A program made the translations under genes and the position numbers. Under the pieces are notes generated by a model that was not told the origin of the DNA, did not search any database, and saw only the letters and a list, made by a program, of their open reading frames with translations. Positions 26,401 through 37,846 of a stretch of DNA of 64,000 nucleotides are shown here, piece by piece. This stretch comes from Rhynchonema sp. JSB1_4 (taxonomy: Eukaryota > Nematoda > Chromadorea > Monhysterida > Xyalidae). The DNA lies in NCBI GenBank assembly GCA_030248065.1, contig JASAMV010007649.1, positions 39,670-103,669 of the forward strand, read 5' to 3'. Numbering within the stretch: the first letter of the stretch is position 1; every line of letters begins with the position of its first letter.

Positions 26401-27714
26401 AGGTTCGGGCCGGGTCGGGCCGCGATTTTGGACTTTCAAATCGGGCCGGGCCGGAGTTTTGGTCAGTCGGGTCGGGCAGCAGTGTAGTTCCTGGGGGGGG
26501 AGGGGGGGGCCCCCCCTCGGGTACGTCTGTTCCCCCTCCATGGTACGCCTGCCCCACTGTTCCCCCTCCGGGTACGTCTGCTCCCCCAATTTTTACCTAA
26601 AATAGGCAAATTTTGGCCTAAAATAGGCATTTTTTGGCCTAAAATGGGTGATTTTTAGGTCAATGATGTCAAAAGTCGCCAAAATACCCTTTTTATGGAG
26701 AATTTTTTCCAAAAAGGGGCAAAAATGAGCCAAATTTTCGACCTCAAAAAATGACTTTTCTCCAAATTTGGGTCCTCCCCCCCCCCTTCCGGGTGCCTCC
26801 CCCCCCCCCCTTCCCCCCCCAGGTGGGTACGTCTGTTCCCCCTCCGAAAAAAAGGGGGTACCGCCTGTTCCCCCTCCGGACCAGGAACTACACTGTCGGG
26901 CAGTGTAGTTCCTGGTCCGGCGCGGCGGTTAGTGTACCTACCCCTTTTTTCCGTGCGGCGGTTAGTGTACCTCCCTGGGGGGGAAGGGGGGGAAGACCCA
27001 AATTCAGGAAAGTCACTTTTTGAGGTAGAAAATTTGACCGATTTTTGCCCCTTTTTAGAAAAAATTCTCCGTAAAAAGGGTATTTTGGCGACTTTGACCT
27101 AAAAATCACCCATTTTAGGCCTAAAAATGCCCATTTTAGGCCTAAAAATGCCGGTTTTAGGCAAAATTGAGGCGGTTAGTGTACTAGTGTACCTTGGTCG
27201 CGGCGCGGCGGTTAGTGTACCTTAGGGGGGACCCCCCTCCCCCCCAGGAACTACACTGGGGTCGGGCCGGGCCGAGGTTACCCAGCCCGATCCTAATCTC
27301 TGATTAGAAAGTGATAGTTTCTGATAAAAATCTTTGTGATTTGGAACCCACTGGTCAATTTTGGGCCAAAAGTTGAAGAAATTTGTAGCTCGTACCGGGA
27401 AGTCCGGCTCGAACCGCGCCGATTTCTACTGCTCGACTTTACCACCATAATCCCTAACATAGAGCCCCCGAAAATGAATCGGGGAAAAAAAGAGCCCCCA
27501 ACACGAAAGTCAAGTCCCTATCTGGGAGGCCGAAGTACCCGGTCGGCCCGCAGAGACCCCTCAGCCTTAGCCCCTCGCAGCTCGCCGCAATCATCCAAAA
27601 CCTGGTCTCACGAATTACAGCGAGCGAAACCCAAGCCAAAATAAACTTACGTCCACCTTCGCCGCCTCCACGACCGCCGCCAAATCCACCCCGAAAACCC
27701 CCACGTTCAGCCAT
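23445..27714 (-). CDS. rps2: 40S ribosomal protein S2 (uS5)
   Basis: Six exons: 27714-27651, 25501-25326, 24778-24671, 24594-24421, 24145-23986, 23611-23445; phases agree, 282 aa. The N-terminus is the Gly/Arg-rich RG tract typical of animal S2 (an arginine-methylation region in known homologues). It is followed by [56 protein letters not shown], and [17 protein letters not shown] with [10 protein letters not shown] near the end. The protein is part of the small-subunit mRNA entry region. The last residues ([12 protein letters not shown]) differ from vertebrate S2 but length is normal. Intron 1 is 2.1 kb and packed with nested repeats, unusual for a ribosomal protein gene. It is divergent with the flippase gene. 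Confidence 0.95.
25786..26145. mobile_element. hAT-like element segment (CAGTGTTGGAGG end)
   Basis: It starts CAGTGTTGGAGGTACTC and carries several copies of GGGGATACCTACTGTACC and a CpG palindrome (about 25985). About 270 bp are nearly identical, in reverse orientation, to 41985-42235 within the carrier intron. Only one end is present here, so this copy may be truncated. Confidence 0.6.
26477..27258. mobile_element. hAT-like element E2 (CAGTGTAGTTCCTGG ends)
   Basis: The ends are CAGTGTAGTTCCTGG and its complement. The 8-bp duplication GGGTCGGG is at 26469-26476 and 27259-27266. It is interrupted after its first three bases by element E1. The interior has GGCGGTTAGTGTACC repeats. Confidence 0.75.
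26480..26895. mobile_element. hAT-like element E1 inserted at the end of E2
   Basis: The ends are CAGTGTAGTTCCTGG/CCAGGAACTACACTG with a perfect 8-bp duplication TCGGGCAG at 26472-26479 and 26896-26903. The target spans the outer flank and first three bases of E2, so E1 is younger. Subterminal GGTACGTCTGTTCCCC repeats are present. Confidence 0.8.
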
Positions 27715-28697
27715 TCTGTCGATGTTTTAGATGTTTCTCAGCAATTTCGGACGTCCCGCTGGTGCCCTGGAAGAATATTACGCGCAATATTAACGTAAAT
27801 AAAATACGAAAATATGAAACCAAAAGCAAAACATCCCAAAATTGAGGCAGAAAATGAATTTCGCTTTTCTTTTTCACGACGCGAAAGTGATCGTATGGAA
27901 TCGTGGCTCACCAAGAAATGATAACAAATGGTTGAAGCGGTTGATGGAAGACTCATTACTATTGTAATCAGTTCATACTGCAGAGGCCCTGGAGGGAAGA
28001 CTCATTATGGATTTGAAAATAAAGCGGATTAAACGGAATCCTCGTAATGAGCCTTCCCCCCAGGGCCGTTTCCCAGGAAGGCTCATTATGTATGTTGTCT
28101 ATATGTGTTATGCGTGTATTTAGCCTAAGCCTAAGCCTAGGGTTAAGCCTGAGCCAATACTCAAGCCTAAACATGTGCGTAAACGTGAGTGTAAGCCTAA
28201 GCCTAATCCGAAGCTCAAGCCTGAGCCAAAGCCTTGGTTCAGGACCGAGCTCCAGCTTTAATCCGTTTAATCCGTTTTATTTTGAAAAAAATAATGAGTC
28301 TTCCCCCCAGCCCGCAAAAATCCGTTTAATCCGGTTAATCCGTTTAATCCGTTTTATTTATAATGAGTCTTCCCGTCACGGACAAAGTATGGTGAATTTG
28401 GGCAGACATTACGGCTTTCCCACCGAAATTTACGATCCTCTTTGTTTGAGGCCAACCACAGAAATTTGCAAAAGAAGGAATGTTGACATGGTCAGTTAAC
28501 ACTCCACATCCGAGCTTCTGAGATTCCGTGGCAGCTATTTTTAGTCTGGTCTGGCCATCACGCCACGTGTGACCTTCGAAAAGCAAGTTCAATGCTTGCT
28601 TATTTTGTCAAAAGACATTCATTTCATAAAGGCAGCCGAGTGACTTTTGCATTGTTCAGAAATATTTATTGAATAAAATATCAAGTCGGTGATCATC
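27715..28697. promoter_or_regulatory. Shared upstream region of RPS2 (-) and flippase (+)
   Basis: About 1 kb separates the two divergent start codons and should hold both promoters. No TATA box or known site can be assigned. It contains a repeat element (27995-28373). Confidence 0.4.
27995..28373. mobile_element. Inverted-repeat element containing degenerate GCCTAA units
   Basis: Ends are GGAAGACTCATTAT (left) and TAATGAGTCTTCC (right); two further internal copies of the end motif suggest nesting. The arms contain CCGTTTAATCCGTTTTATT-type repeats. The middle (28115-28235) holds scattered GCCTAA units, including two in a row. Confidence 0.55.
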
Positions 28698-31600
28698 ATG
28701 CCCTATTTTCGCTCTTGCTGGGACCGGTTCCTGGCTTGGATGACACGCTTATTCGCGCACATATTCTCCTGTTTGTGTTTCGTATTCACATGCGGACGCG
28801 CCACGCACAGTGAGTTTGTTTCATTTTTAAAAGTTTCTATTCAAATAACGATAAAGAATTGAAGTGGTGTAAGCTTCCATGTTTTTAAGCAATTTAAAAG
28901 GAAAATGCTTTCAGAGGATCGTCACGTGATCGTGCGTACCAACGATGAACATTTCCATCCTCGATTCAGACAGAAATTCGGCAAAGTCTACGCCAACAAC
29001 AGCCTATCGTGCGTTTGATATTGATTGATAGCTTTTATTTGTATTTACCCACGACATATTTTTCGTCTGACGTCAGTCAAATGGCAGAATGTGACGAACA
29101 AAACAGCTGGCGAAGCGATGTTTACACTGTAAGAGCAGTTGTTGTAGCCCAATTTTTTTCGTTATTTTATGCGATCCTCTGCATGATCACACCCTTGACG
29201 TGTCATTTGACCGCGTGGCTTTGAAGACACGTTGATCCTCAGCTTTCATTTGGTGTTCTCAGAAAATGACCACGTGACGCGCGTTCAACATTGAATCGCC
29301 ACGTTTCAGCTCAACCAAATACAACTTCTTCACGTTCCTACCCAAGTTTCTCTTCGCTGAATTCACAAAATTCAGCAACCTCGTCTATCTGATCATGTCG
29401 ATTCTACAAGTAAGACAAGAACCAAAATAAATAGATTTCGCTTTGTAGAAAAATACCCGAAAATAACGTGTAACTTTGCAGCAATTCCCACGTCTTTCGC
29501 CGTCCGGCCGTTTCACCTATATTGCGCCGCTCGTCATGATCTTGGTCTACACGGCGCTCAACGAAATCTACGAGGACTTTGTTAGTCTTTACGTAAAGCA
29601 AAATACACATAAATGTATATGCGCACATAAAAGCTCTCGTCTTGTGCTTGTACACGTACGGCACTAATATTAATATCAAATTTACAGAAACGTTGGTACG
29701 CGGACAAGAAGGTGAACGACGCGGGCGTGAAGGTGTACCGCGGGTCGGTGCACGGTTGGGTGACGATACGATGCGAAGATGTGGAGGTCGGGGACGTGGT
29801 CGTGTGCGAGAACAACACACCGTTCCCGGCTGATATTGTGCTCATCGCGTCTAGGTAATGGAATTTGAGGATTTCTTCGATCTCTAATTCATCTAACTGA
29901 TTTATTACAAATTCAGTCCAAACTGATTTGATGACTTTGTGCTACGCATCGTATTGTAAATTAAGGCTGATCAGACCAGGCCAGGTGCCCAGAGCAGGCA
30001 AGGCTGCAGGAATATTCACGCATTTGAAGGTTGTCATTTTTAACAGCCCGGCTAATGCTACGTTGGTCAAAATCACAGTTTTTAATGAACCTCCAGATAT
30101 TGTCATCATTCAACAAAGTGTGACAAAAACAGGCCACTTCCGTCTTCCCACTTTCAGTGAACCAGCCGGTATCGCGTACACGGAAACGACAAGTCTGGAC
30201 GGCGAAACAAATCTGAAACTTCGTCAAGGTTGGTCTAAACATCTATTATTGCCTGCTATTTCAAGGCTGTGTTGTTGAACGAAACATGACTTCCCCTTGC
30301 TCATTCAGGCGTGCTCGACTCCGAAATCAGCAACCACGAGCAGATGATTGAAACATTACGATCGTCAGAAATCATTTGCGACAAACCAACAGCAAAATTA
30401 TATGAATTTGGCGGAAAACTGGTGCGCGCTGCCGACCCCAGCGATAACAATCAGGAAAAACCCGGAATCGCACTTAGTGAGTATTGTGAAAAACCAAGTT
30501 ACCTTGAGTGAGCAAGGTGAAGCCTCCAATATTTTCCTGACAGCCAAGGCGCAGTTGTTGATGCGTGGCGCGTATCTGCGCAACACGTTGTGGATCGTCG
30601 GGGTGGTCGTCTACACCGGAAAGGACACCAAAGTGCTTATGAACAGCTGTGGAGCACGATTGAAAAGGTGTGTTTGGCGATATTTTTATCGCGATGTACT
30701 TTTGTAGTTTCCAAATTTGATGACAAGGGTAAGGCATTATCGATGGGCATGATAACATGCGTGTTTTGGCGAAGTGCTGCAATAATTGCACAGCTATGGC
30801 GGAGCAGCGCAAGCAACCTGCTCACTATATAGGAAAGCTAAAAGTGTCCTTATACGCTCGGCACTAATATTCCAAATTCCAGTTCTAACGTCGACCGTCT
30901 GACCAATTATCTGATGTTGATTCTCATCGGTGTGATGCTCATACTGACGCTGACCACGTGCATTGTGCAACAGATCAATGATGTGGGAAACAGCGTCATT
31001 TGGATATCGCTCGGATTTGAAAGTTGGATTTTTCTCACCTGAAATTTGTTATCATGCCGGTCAGTTTCAGTTATGACCTGATACCCTAGTCAGAAGTTGA
31101 CATCTCATCAGGCGAATTTGAGCAGTTTATACGTTCGCGGTTCGTCTGCAACCAGTGCGCACATGCCCTAGCCGCCTGCTGTTTCACAACTGCGAACATA
31201 CAGCAATGGCAGCAATAACCGTGCCGACTGACTTTGTGCCACCAATTGCAGAGTACGTCAACCCGACCACCGACTTTGTGTTCAACAGTCTGACACTGAT
31301 TCTAGTCTACGTCCAGCTGATCCCGATCAGTCTTCGTGTCACCGTTGAGATGGTGCGCGTGCTGCAGGTGAGTGTTGGTATTTTCGAAGTAATTGCGGTT
31401 ATTTTCAACGAAAAACAATGAAAGCGCACCAATGTTGTGTGACAGGCGTCTTTCCTTGCCTATGACGCGCGAAAGCACCGCGGTGTGAAACATCAGTCAG
31501 CTGGATTTTCTCTTGCCTTTGCCAGTGAATGTAATCAATGCGTGAACAGGTTGGCTGATGATTCGCACAGCGGCGTGTATTCTCTAATTAGCCGCTCGAC

Positions 31601-34600
31601 ATGCCACCTGTAACCTCCATATCGCAAATTATCAATCCCCAGGCCCAATTCATCAACCTCGATGTTGACATGATGGATCCCGGCACCGGCAAATCGGCGT
31701 TGGTGCGAAACGCGAAACTGAACGAAGAGTTGGGACAGGTTCGCATTTTCGAACTCATGATGCTTTTAAAAATATATTATTCCCAATCTTATTCGCAGAT
31801 CAAATACCTGCTGACTGACAAAACGGGCACGTTGACGCAAAACGTGATGGTGTTCAAACAGGCCGTCATTGGTGACACCGTCTATGGGTCACCGACTGAA
31901 GAATTCAAGGACGAAAAATTGGAGAGATTGTTGAAGAACAAACATTTGGTTTGTTTTGCTTCACAATGCGCGTGTGTCGATTGAAGACGCTCTTTTCGTT
32001 AACTTAACGGTGCACCAGAACATCGTCAGTGACGCCTTGTTGCAGCAAGCCTACGAGCACGCCAACCACTTCCTGACGGCGATGGCTGTGTGTCACACGG
32101 TGGTGCCGGAGAAAAGCGCGGAACCGAACGACGAAACCGTCAAGTATCTGGCATCGTCACCCGGTTGGTATTTTCGAAACGATTGTTGCTTTCGATGCAA
32201 GAGTGGATCGATGAGAAAAATTAGTTATTTAGCGCAACCTGATGTTTCAGATGAGCTCGGTCTGGTGAAGGGTGCGGCATCGTTTGGTTACGTGTTCACG
32301 GACCGAATGCCCGATCAAGTCAAATACAGTCGGGTAGGTAAAATACAAATTGGTCAAACAACCCTTCTTTGCACGGAAACTCACGTTTCTCAAATACAGA
32401 ACGGGCAAAGTGTGACGCTCGACCTGTTGACCGTGTTTGAGTTCGATTCCCAGCGCAAACGTATGAGCGTGGTGGTGAAACAGACCGATGGAAAAATACT
32501 CATCTACACGAAAGGAGCCGTAAGAACTCTTCTCCACGCATGAAATTCCAGATTGTACTTGTATACACGGCACTAACATTCCGAATTTTCCATCCCAGGA
32601 CACTACGATATTCCCATTGTTGGACGACGCCTCGCCACACAAAAATGCCGTCGATATTGCGCTGAGACGATTCGCGCTCAACGGTATGACGATCGTGATG
32701 CTCGTTTTCTCTTCTATTTAATTTCAACTCAATGAAAGAGAAAACACAGGCTTCCGCACGCTGGTGGTTGCGTACGCCGAGATCCCAGAGTCGTCCTATC
32801 GCGAAATGGTGCGCGCACGGGAGGAGGCGATGGCCACCACTGACGATGATGTGAGAGCGTCGTTGTTGGAACACTGCTCGTACATGCTGGAAAAGGTTGG
32901 GTGGTAGTCTCGAAAGTGTTGTTGTTGTTGTTTTTCTGATTGCGGCGCGAACTCGATGAAGCTGATGGGCCTGTGACACATTCATAATGATGCGACGAAA
33001 CGCATAAATTTACCTTGTAAACTGTACTTCAGAACCTCACCCTCTTGGGCGGCACGGCAATTGAGGATTTGTTGCAAGAGGTGAGCTTGTTCTTGTTGGA
33101 AATCAAGAATTTTAAACTTGAATGAGGGAGAGAGAGAGGGAGAGCTCGCGCGCGGTATATGACGACAGAAAAACGTCGAACTTTTTGCGAAATTGTCCCT
33201 GCTGCAAGGCATCAGACCCTAGTCATACATAATATCAAGAGTATAAAAAGGTATACCTGTGCCAAAGCTCGCAAATAAAACCTAGCAAGGGGCATTGCTA
33301 CATGTCGCGCAACAAATATACCCTGATGTTTCAAGGGCGTGCCGGAGACGATCGAATCGCTGATGTGTGCGGGCATCAACGTTTGGATGTTGACCGGCGA
33401 CAAGGAGGAGACGGCCATCAACATTGCTCGCTCCTGTCGACTGCTCGAACCGTACATGGAATTGGTGATCATCAATGATGTACAGTATGAAAAGGTGAAC
33501 CATTAAACGCGGAATATTAGTGCCGAGCGTGCGAGTGTCGAGAGAGTGCCACATTTTTTGTGTGACCCCTGGTTCTCTGCATCGATGATTTCTGAAAAGG
33601 AAGTTTACCCGTGCTCTGTCGAAACAAGGCTGTACTGCACATAAATTTTAACGACGTGATAAGTGAAACATCACCCACCTGACCATCAATGGCATATTAT
33701 GGTCATCGTCATGCAGCCAGTGCGTGGTGCTATTAGCTGACTGGTGTTCTAAACTGCGGCGTGTTTGCTTTTTTACAAACGCATATCACCCGGTATCCAA
33801 ATTCATTAAAGTTACGACATAACAAGATGACGTGTTGAAGAAAAATAAAAAGAGCAAAAAAATATTTTATGCAGGTGCTGAAACGCGTGGAGGAGCTGGC
33901 AGCCGAATGTGACATCGACTTTGAGTACGACGATCGCGAGAACATCACCAATTTGGCATTGGTCATTGATGGACCGGTTAGGCTGGTATTCTGGCAGTTA
34001 TTGTGTGTAATGTAGATTGCAATTATGGCATGTGAATATTGGTGCCACGCGTGTATGAGCAATGACGTCTATGCGCAGCACACCAAATAGCCCGAATCCA
34101 AAAGGGACACCATAGGAGCATGACCAATTTCAGTCCCTGACATCAGCGTTGGTCGGCGATCTTCGATCCAAGTTCGCTATGTTCGCCTTGCATTGTCGTG
34201 CGGTTGTCTGCTGTCGCGTGTCACCAATGCAGAAGGTATATGTACACCGAGGTCTCCATGTGTGATGTTTCATATAATTGAAAAAAAATTACGAGTAATC
34301 CTGAATTTGCAAGGCCGAGATCGCACGATTGATCGGTCAGACGAGTGGGGATATTTCGTTGGCGATCGGCGACGGTGGGAATGATGTGGCCATGATACAG
34401 GTGCTGTGAAACATCAGTGGACCAGAAGTTTTCTCACTTTTTTTCAACATTTATTGAGGATATTCAAAAATTGGGGTTTCAGACGGCTCACGTGGGTGTC
34501 GGTATTCTGGGACGCGAGGGATTGCAGGCAGCAAACGCGTCTGATTACAGGTATATGTCAATGAGATGGTCACTTTGTCAGACTATACTTGATCGATCTG

Positions 34601-37062
34601 GTGTAAGAAAACACCTTTCATTCACTGCACCTGTTTGTTGTTGGTAGGCCCAGACCTGACCCATGTAACCAAAAGCTGTTGTCCCGAACTAAAATTACCT
34701 GACACTAAAAACTACTGCAACAAATCGACCGTAATTCACTTCAACTGCAGCATCAGCCAGTTCCGTTTCCTGCTCAAATTGCTGCTGGTGCACGGTCACT
34801 GGTCGTTTGTGCGTGTCATCAAATGCGTGCTCTACTCGTTATACAAGAATGGCGTGGTTGCATGTTTGCAGGTTTGTGCAGTTTTCGTGATGATATTGAA
34901 AATAACAATTTTGAAACAAATCAACACGAAAAATATTGATTTTTTTTCAGATCTGGTATTTCATGGACAGCTCGTGGTCGGGTGACCTGTTTCCCGCTCG
35001 TTGGCTATCGACCGTGTATAACGTGTTCTTCACGGCCATGATGCCGTTCGCGATAGGTTTGCAAAGAATATTCTCTTTTTGAATTTCCGCGCTTGCCTGA
35101 ATCAGGGTCAAGGTTGTATTGTCGCAGGTTTGTTCGATCGGCCGGCCAAAGTTGAGACGATGATGCGACACGAGTGCTTGTATCAGCTGACGCAAAGTCG
35201 AACCACATTCTCACTCATGGTAATTTTTAATCTTAGTTCGATGCGTATAAAACCAACCAGATTAATTATACCTTGATATTCAGGATTTCGGCGAGTGGAT
35301 GTTCTTCGCTTTTCTCCATTCGGCCTTCGTTTACCTCGTGTGTCGTGGAATATTCGAGCACGAGCCGTATTACGCGCACGGTCGGACGGACTCGAAATTC
35401 GCCTGGACCAGCGCCATGCATTTCGTTAGTGCTTTTGTTATTTCAGATTTTGTGACTGCATTTGAACCCATACTGTGCAACCTGGTAACCTAAACTGCAT
35501 GATGGGTTTCAATGACACTGTTTGCAGTATCTGGTCTTCGTAGTGACACTGAAAGGAATGCTCGAATGTGACTCGATTTTGCTGGTAAATTTAAAATATA
35601 GCTTAAAAAGAGAAAATATAAGAATCGTGAAACATCACCTTCTGTGTTTTCACAGCCAATGCTCGTCGCCCTGATTGTGAGTTTGAGCACTTGGCTGGCT
35701 TTCACGGGGATCTACAGTGTTGTTTGGCCGACCCTGTCTTGTTGCGCAGAAATGACTGATATTGGTGGGTTACGCTAGTTGTTATTGTTGGATTACCGTA
35801 TCAGTGCACAGCTGAACAATCAACTCCACTTTCAGCCCATCAAATTCTTGGCGAACCCATGTTCTGGCTGCCCATACCGCTCGTGATTGTTGTCACGTTG
35901 TTGCCTGATTTTCTGTTGAAAGTGTGAGTTTCGATGTTTCATTTGCTATCGTGATGTCACATGCGGTGCACCAGGTCATCGTCAGCGCAAATAAGATACA
36001 TCGTCCGAGTGCCAATATGGCCAAACGTATGCGGTGCTTTGCTTTATGAGCCAATTTGCGCACAAATGTTTCATCCATAATACATGTAGCGTTCGTCGGA
36101 CGCACTACAAGACGATCGCTGACCGAATTCGTGAGATCGAACTGGGCGTGCTTGACCCGGTTGAATACATCAAACAAGTTGTCCGTCATTTCAAGGGCAA
36201 ATTGAAACCCTCTAGATTGGCGCCGAGAGTGCCGCTGGAGGCCGATTCGGAGGCGGTCAAACACGGTTGGTGGTGATACACATTCTGAATATTGGCACCA
36301 CGCGTATAGCAAGATGATAGGCACATGTGCTCCAGTGAATGCTTGTAGCTTCATTTCATTGTTATCATCGGTGTCGGTGGATACATGCCTGAAACCAATT
36401 AAATTGTTGTGCAGAGAGCCAATGAAATTCAGCACTTCGAAGATAAAACTTCGAATTTGTTGGTGTCAAACATTTCTTGAAAACCCTGCAGTGACGACTA
36501 TAAGCGCAAAAATCAACCCGAGTTTATCCATCGTTAATATCCCATGCACATTTTTGTTGTCGTTGTTCGGTACGGGCGGTGCACAAAACAAAAGGTCACT
36601 ACATGAAAACCACCTGGGGGCATTTGCACTAACGATGACCTGGTGCACCGTCAATCTGCGCAAAACTATTGATCGCGAAACGGGGCAACTGACATGAAAT
36701 GGTACCCAACAACCATGTATTGCCAATTGCAGCTGAGCACGGATTTGCGTTCAGTCAAGAGGAACGAGGCCCGATCGCACAATCCACTCTGATTCGAATG
36801 GACATGAGCGGGCGGTCGCAACGATCGGAACGCGCCAGGAATTGGATGCAGAACGCGTTCCATGTTAGTGCATTATATACTAGCTAGTTGTGAAACATCA
36901 GCGAGCTAGAATGCGCACTGGTTGTGTGCACTAGCTAGCTGATGCTTCACGAAATGATATCTGCCCCAAACTGATTGTGGTCCAAAGCTTTCCTTGAAAT
37001 CACAGATCAAAGACAAAACCGATTTTGAAGAGGACAAAACGCAACGAACGGAAGCCGAATGA
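28698..37062 (+). CDS. P4-type ATPase, phospholipid flippase of the ATP8A/TAT-1 type
   Basis: Thirty-three exons with consistent phases give 1219 aa. Exon starts: 28698, 28915, 29310, 29482, 29688, 30158, 30309, 30544, 30883, 31252, 31643, 31799, 32019, 32251, 32400, 32599, 32750, 33033, 33336, 33875, 34134, 34314, 34483, 34751, 34951, 35128, 35284, 35528, 35656, 35836, 36090, 36733, 37006 (ends 37062). Motifs: [15 protein letters not shown] before M1, [10 protein letters not shown] (actuator), [11 protein letters not shown] (M4), DKTGTLTQN (phosphorylated Asp), [16 protein letters not shown] (N domain), [19 protein letters not shown], then six C-terminal membrane segments. The C-terminal HGFAFSQEE motif is typical of ATP8A. 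The protein would move phosphatidylserine-type lipids to the cytosolic leaflet, with a CDC50 partner. The start is not preceded by a clear acceptor, so a short 5' exon is possible. Confidence 0.95.
31482..31567. repeat. Mini inverted repeat GTGAAACATCAG...CTGATGATTCGCAC
   Basis: It lies in flippase intron 10. The ends are complementary over about 20 bases with mismatches (GTGAAACATCAGTCAGCTGG against its partner). Same family as 36888-36951. Confidence 0.5.
36888..36951. repeat. Mini inverted repeat with GTGAAACATCAGC ends
   Basis: It lies in flippase intron 32. GTGAAACATCAGCGAGCTAG pairs with CTAGCTGATGCTTCAC about 40 bases on, making a short hairpin. Confidence 0.55.
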
Positions 37063-37846
37063 ATGCGATAAATGAGATTTCAGAAAATTATGCAAAATTC
37101 TGACGAGAAACTAAAACGTTGCAAAAATATAAGCGTTTTATCATTTACTATTGTGTGTGAGCAAGGACTGTTTTCCAGTCATTTGTGACTCGCTTTTGAG
37201 GATTTTGTATTGAAGAGTAGATTTTCGGCGCTAGTATTATACATAGAATCATGTAGCGTATTTGTAAATGTGATATTATCGAGCATGTGAGTGATATTGT
37301 TTTTACAGAGAATGAAAAGATAGCCGGTGTAGTCAAAAAGTGTATATCTGTTCGATTGAAATTCAGTCATGCAGGAAATAACACTGAGCACTAAGTTCGG
37401 TATCTAGTATCATCAGTTGAATTCACATGCGCAGCGCAAGCCCAATTTCATTTTATACCAGTCTACCAAAACAACTGAGATATGAGGATGTAAAAGGTGC
37501 AAAGACAAATAAAAATCTCAACTTCAACGTATAACATTAGTCATGATGGCACTTGTACAAATGAGACTAGCATTTCCTATCGTTAGAAGAGTCATATAAA
37601 AAAGTCGCCAATTTGCTAATAAAACAGAAAATTTGAGACCAATCTTGATTCCTATAAGGCAGACCTAACAAAAAAATGTACAGTGAACTAAAACTAAAAT
37701 TAGCCACCATTATTAATTTCCGCATGAACAATAAAAAGTCGGTGTGAAAAACTGATTGGCAAGCCAGCAGAACGAGTGCAATCATCAAACGTTTCATGAT
37801 CAAGAGAATAACACTCAGAAGAATTGCATGTTTGTACAATTACAGC
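37063..37846. other. Convergent spacer between flippase and carrier
   Basis: A/T-rich shared 3' flank with several AATAAA-like words. No gene is seen. Confidence 0.4.

Larger units (their letters stand above)
25698..27301. mobile_element. Composite repeat nest in RPS2 intron 1
   Basis: The outer inverted ends are AGAGATTAGGATCGGGC (left) and GCCCGATCCTAATCTCT (right). Inside lie at least three smaller units listed separately. A short relative with the same ends is at 61849-61978. The target duplication was not resolved. Confidence 0.6.
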
